A stretch of DNA of 6,885 nt from UBA791 sp963602355 (GTDB taxonomy: Bacteria > Cyanobacteriota > Vampirovibrionia > Gastranaerophilales > Gastranaerophilaceae): assembly GCA_963602355.1 (NCBI GenBank), contig CAVCIU010000065.1:1-6885 (forward strand). The letters run 5' to 3'. The stretch's first letter is position 1; every line of letters begins with the position of its first letter. Positions 5,316-6,885 of the stretch are shown piece by piece. Position numbers and translations under genes: made by a program. Under the pieces are notes generated by a model. That model searched no databases and was not told the origin of the DNA. It saw only the letters and a list, made by a program, of their open reading frames with translations.

Positions 5316-5320
5316 AGGGG
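5316..5320 (+). promoter_or_regulatory. Atypical ribosome binding site of fliF
   Basis: AGGGG ends only 3 bases before the fliF ATG at 5324. It is the only purine-rich motif nearby and its spacing is short. The start is still favoured because it places a few polar residues before the first membrane helix, as in other FliF proteins. Confidence 0.4.
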
Positions 5321-5323
5321 ATT

Positions 5324-6885
5324 ATGGATTTTAACAAAATTTTAGCAAACAAACCTTTATTATACGGGATTATTGGGGCAATAGTACTTGTCCTAACTTT
5401 GGCTTTAACAATTGGGGTCGTATCATCAGCAAACAGCAATAGTGGTGGTGCAAAACCAGTTGAAGAAAAGGTTATAAAAGAAGACTTAGATTTATTAACT
5501 ACTGACAATCTTGGTAAAGCAATCGAAATTCAAGCTTTACTTGCAAGAGAAGGTATCAATGCAAAGAGAAAGATTGACGGTACAAAATCAACAATTTATT
5601 TAGATAATTATACTCAAACACAAAGAGATAGAGCACTTTTAGCTATTGTTAAAAGTGGTTTAATGGATCAAAACGTTGGTTTGGAAATCTTTGATAAAGG
5701 TGATTTCACATCAACAAAAGAAGATAAGAGAATTAGATTATCAAGAGCAATCAATGGTGAGTTATCAAGATTAATCAGAAAAATTCCACCAATTGAAAAC
5801 GCATCTGTATTCATTTCTATTCCAGAACAATCAATGTTTGCGAATATGCAAAAACCAATTACTGCAACAGTACAAATTACAATTCCTTCTGGCTCAAAAT
5901 TAGACCACATCAAGGTAAAAGCTATTTCAAACTTGCTTTTAGGAAGTGTTGCAGGATTAACTGCAGATAACATTTCAATCACTGATACAAACGGTAACGT
6001 TTATACAAGCATTATGAACGCAGAAGATGAAATGCTTGAACGTATCGAAGAAAATGATAAATACATGCAACAAAAAGTTAACGCACAATTAGACAGATTG
6101 ATTGGTAAAGGCAACTACGTTGCAACAGTAAGTACATTCTTACGTCAAGCACCTGCAGAAAAATATTCAATCACATATAAACCTAATGAAAAAACTGCAA
6201 TTACAGAGCAAGTATTTACAGAAGGTTTAGGAGACCGTTCACAAGGTTCTGCAACAGGTCCAGCTGGTCCAGTTAGTGTATACTTACCAAACAACATTCA
6301 AACAGGTGTTGTTGGTGGGGAAGGTAGTTCTTCTCAAAACAGAAGTTATGCTCGTACAGCAGCAGAAAGACAATACGGTGTAAGCAAAACTCAATTGAAT
6401 GAATATATGAAACCTGGTTTGGTTGAAGAAATTTCAGTTGCAGTTACATTAGAAAAGAATTCTGTACCAACAGATACAACAATCGAAGAATTGAAAGAAT
6501 TAATTGCAAGCGCAGCAAGTCCAAAAGTTAAACCAGAAAGTGTAACAATTGCATTCTCAGATTCAACAGAACCATACTTAGCATCAGACAGACCTGTAAA
6601 CTTACCAAAACCAGACGAAACAGGTAACCCATGGTGGATAACAATCGTTCTTGTAATTGGTGGTTTAATCGGCGGCTTCTTCTTCGTTCACGGCAAAATG
6701 AAAAAAGCTCAAGAAGAACAAGCTAGAGAAATGGAAATGTTGAAAAACAGAACAGACACTCAAGATAGACAACTTCAAGACGTAAGCTTAAAAGCTTCTG
6801 AATTGATAGAAAAGCAAACACAACTTGCACAAGGCTTGTTGGAACAACAACAAAGAGAATATATTCCAGCACCACCACCTTATGC
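5324..6885 (+). CDS. fliF: Flagellar MS-ring protein FliF (3' end outside window)
   Basis: FliF multimerises in the inner membrane to form the MS ring, the base on which rod, export gate and the FliG rotor assemble. 520 residues are visible and the frame runs off the window. The first TM helix is at about residues 12-33. A YscJ/FliF ring-building domain follows (about 54-215), with the hallmark RAINGELSRLI (141-151) and SVFISIPEQSMF before an NISITDTNGNVY strand. The FliF C-terminal periplasmic domain ends with YMKPGLVEEISVAVTLE (near 360-380). It includes a Gly/Ser-rich loop (GPAGPVSVYLP to GGEGSSSQNRS) where other FliFs also vary. A second TM begins at W437-W438 and spans about 437-456. The cytoplasmic tail is a Gln/Glu-rich coiled coil followed by a proline-rich stretch; the FliG-binding tip is probably beyond the window. 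FliF proteins are usually 500-570 residues, so little is missing. It should be co-transcribed with fliE, probably ahead of fliG outside the window. Confidence 0.94.
   Translation, partial: MDFNKILANKPLLYGIIGAIVLVLTLALTIGVVSSANSNSGGAKPVEEKVIKEDLDLLTTDNLGKAIEIQALLAREGINAKRKIDGTKSTIYLDNYTQTQRDRALLAIVKSGLMDQNVGLEIFDKGDFTSTKEDKRIRLSRAINGELSRLIRKIPPIENASVFISIPEQSMFANMQKPITATVQITIPSGSKLDHIKVKAISNLLLGSVAGLTADNISITDTNGNVYTSIMNAEDEMLERIEENDKYMQQKVNAQLDRLIGKGNYVATVSTFLRQAPAEKYSITYKPNEKTAITEQVFTEGLGDRSQGSATGPAGPVSVYLPNNIQTGVVGGEGSSSQNRSYARTAAERQYGVSKTQLNEYMKPGLVEEISVAVTLEKNSVPTDTTIEELKELIASAASPKVKPESVTIAFSDSTEPYLASDRPVNLPKPDETGNPWWITIVLVIGGLIGGFFFVHGKMKKAQEEQAREMEMLKNRTDTQDRQLQDVSLKASELIEKQTQLAQGLLEQQQREYIPAPPPY

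Overview
The window comes from an AT-rich, flagellated bacterium. Gene content, low GC and the style of the minus-strand coiled-coil protein remind me of the Gastranaerophilales/Vampirovibrionia ('Melainabacteria', non-photosynthetic relatives of Cyanobacteria). This is recognition from memory, not a computed placement, and I hold it at moderate to low confidence.

Left half (1-3906, plus strand): the 3' end of an MFS-type transporter is followed by a tightly spaced run of metabolic genes. These are alanine racemase (alr, D-Ala for peptidoglycan), a compact dihydrolipoyl dehydrogenase (lpd), lipoyl synthase (lipA) and a 65-residue single-span membrane protein. alr-lpd are 9 bases apart, lpd and lipA overlap by one base, and lipA and the small gene are 15 bases apart, so they are probably co-transcribed. 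lipA makes the lipoyl cofactor and lpd re-oxidises it, so this pair serves 2-oxoacid dehydrogenases and/or the glycine cleavage system encoded elsewhere. A perfect 20-base palindrome flanked by A and T tracts ends the run and can work in both directions.

Right half (about 3907-6885): a flagellar locus. A minus-strand gene (4094-4627) encodes a 177-residue, Cys/Pro/Trp-free helical protein of unknown function. It is divergent from fliE-fliF, which build the MS-ring base of the flagellum; fliF runs off the window. Both divergent units carry a good match to a FliA (sigma-28) promoter, so the unknown protein is probably a flagellar-regulon member and possibly an exported axial or late component.

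The most unusual part is the non-coding stretch downstream of the minus-strand gene. On that gene's transcript it is extremely C-rich and G-poor (40 C to 1 G over 146 bases). It holds degenerate repeats that are inverted, gapped copies of the gene's own leader, up to the ribosome-binding site and first codons. The 3' UTR could therefore pair with the 5' UTR of the same mRNA, or with similar leaders elsewhere. A Rho-utilisation site, a 3'UTR-derived regulatory RNA or a decayed leader duplication are all possible.
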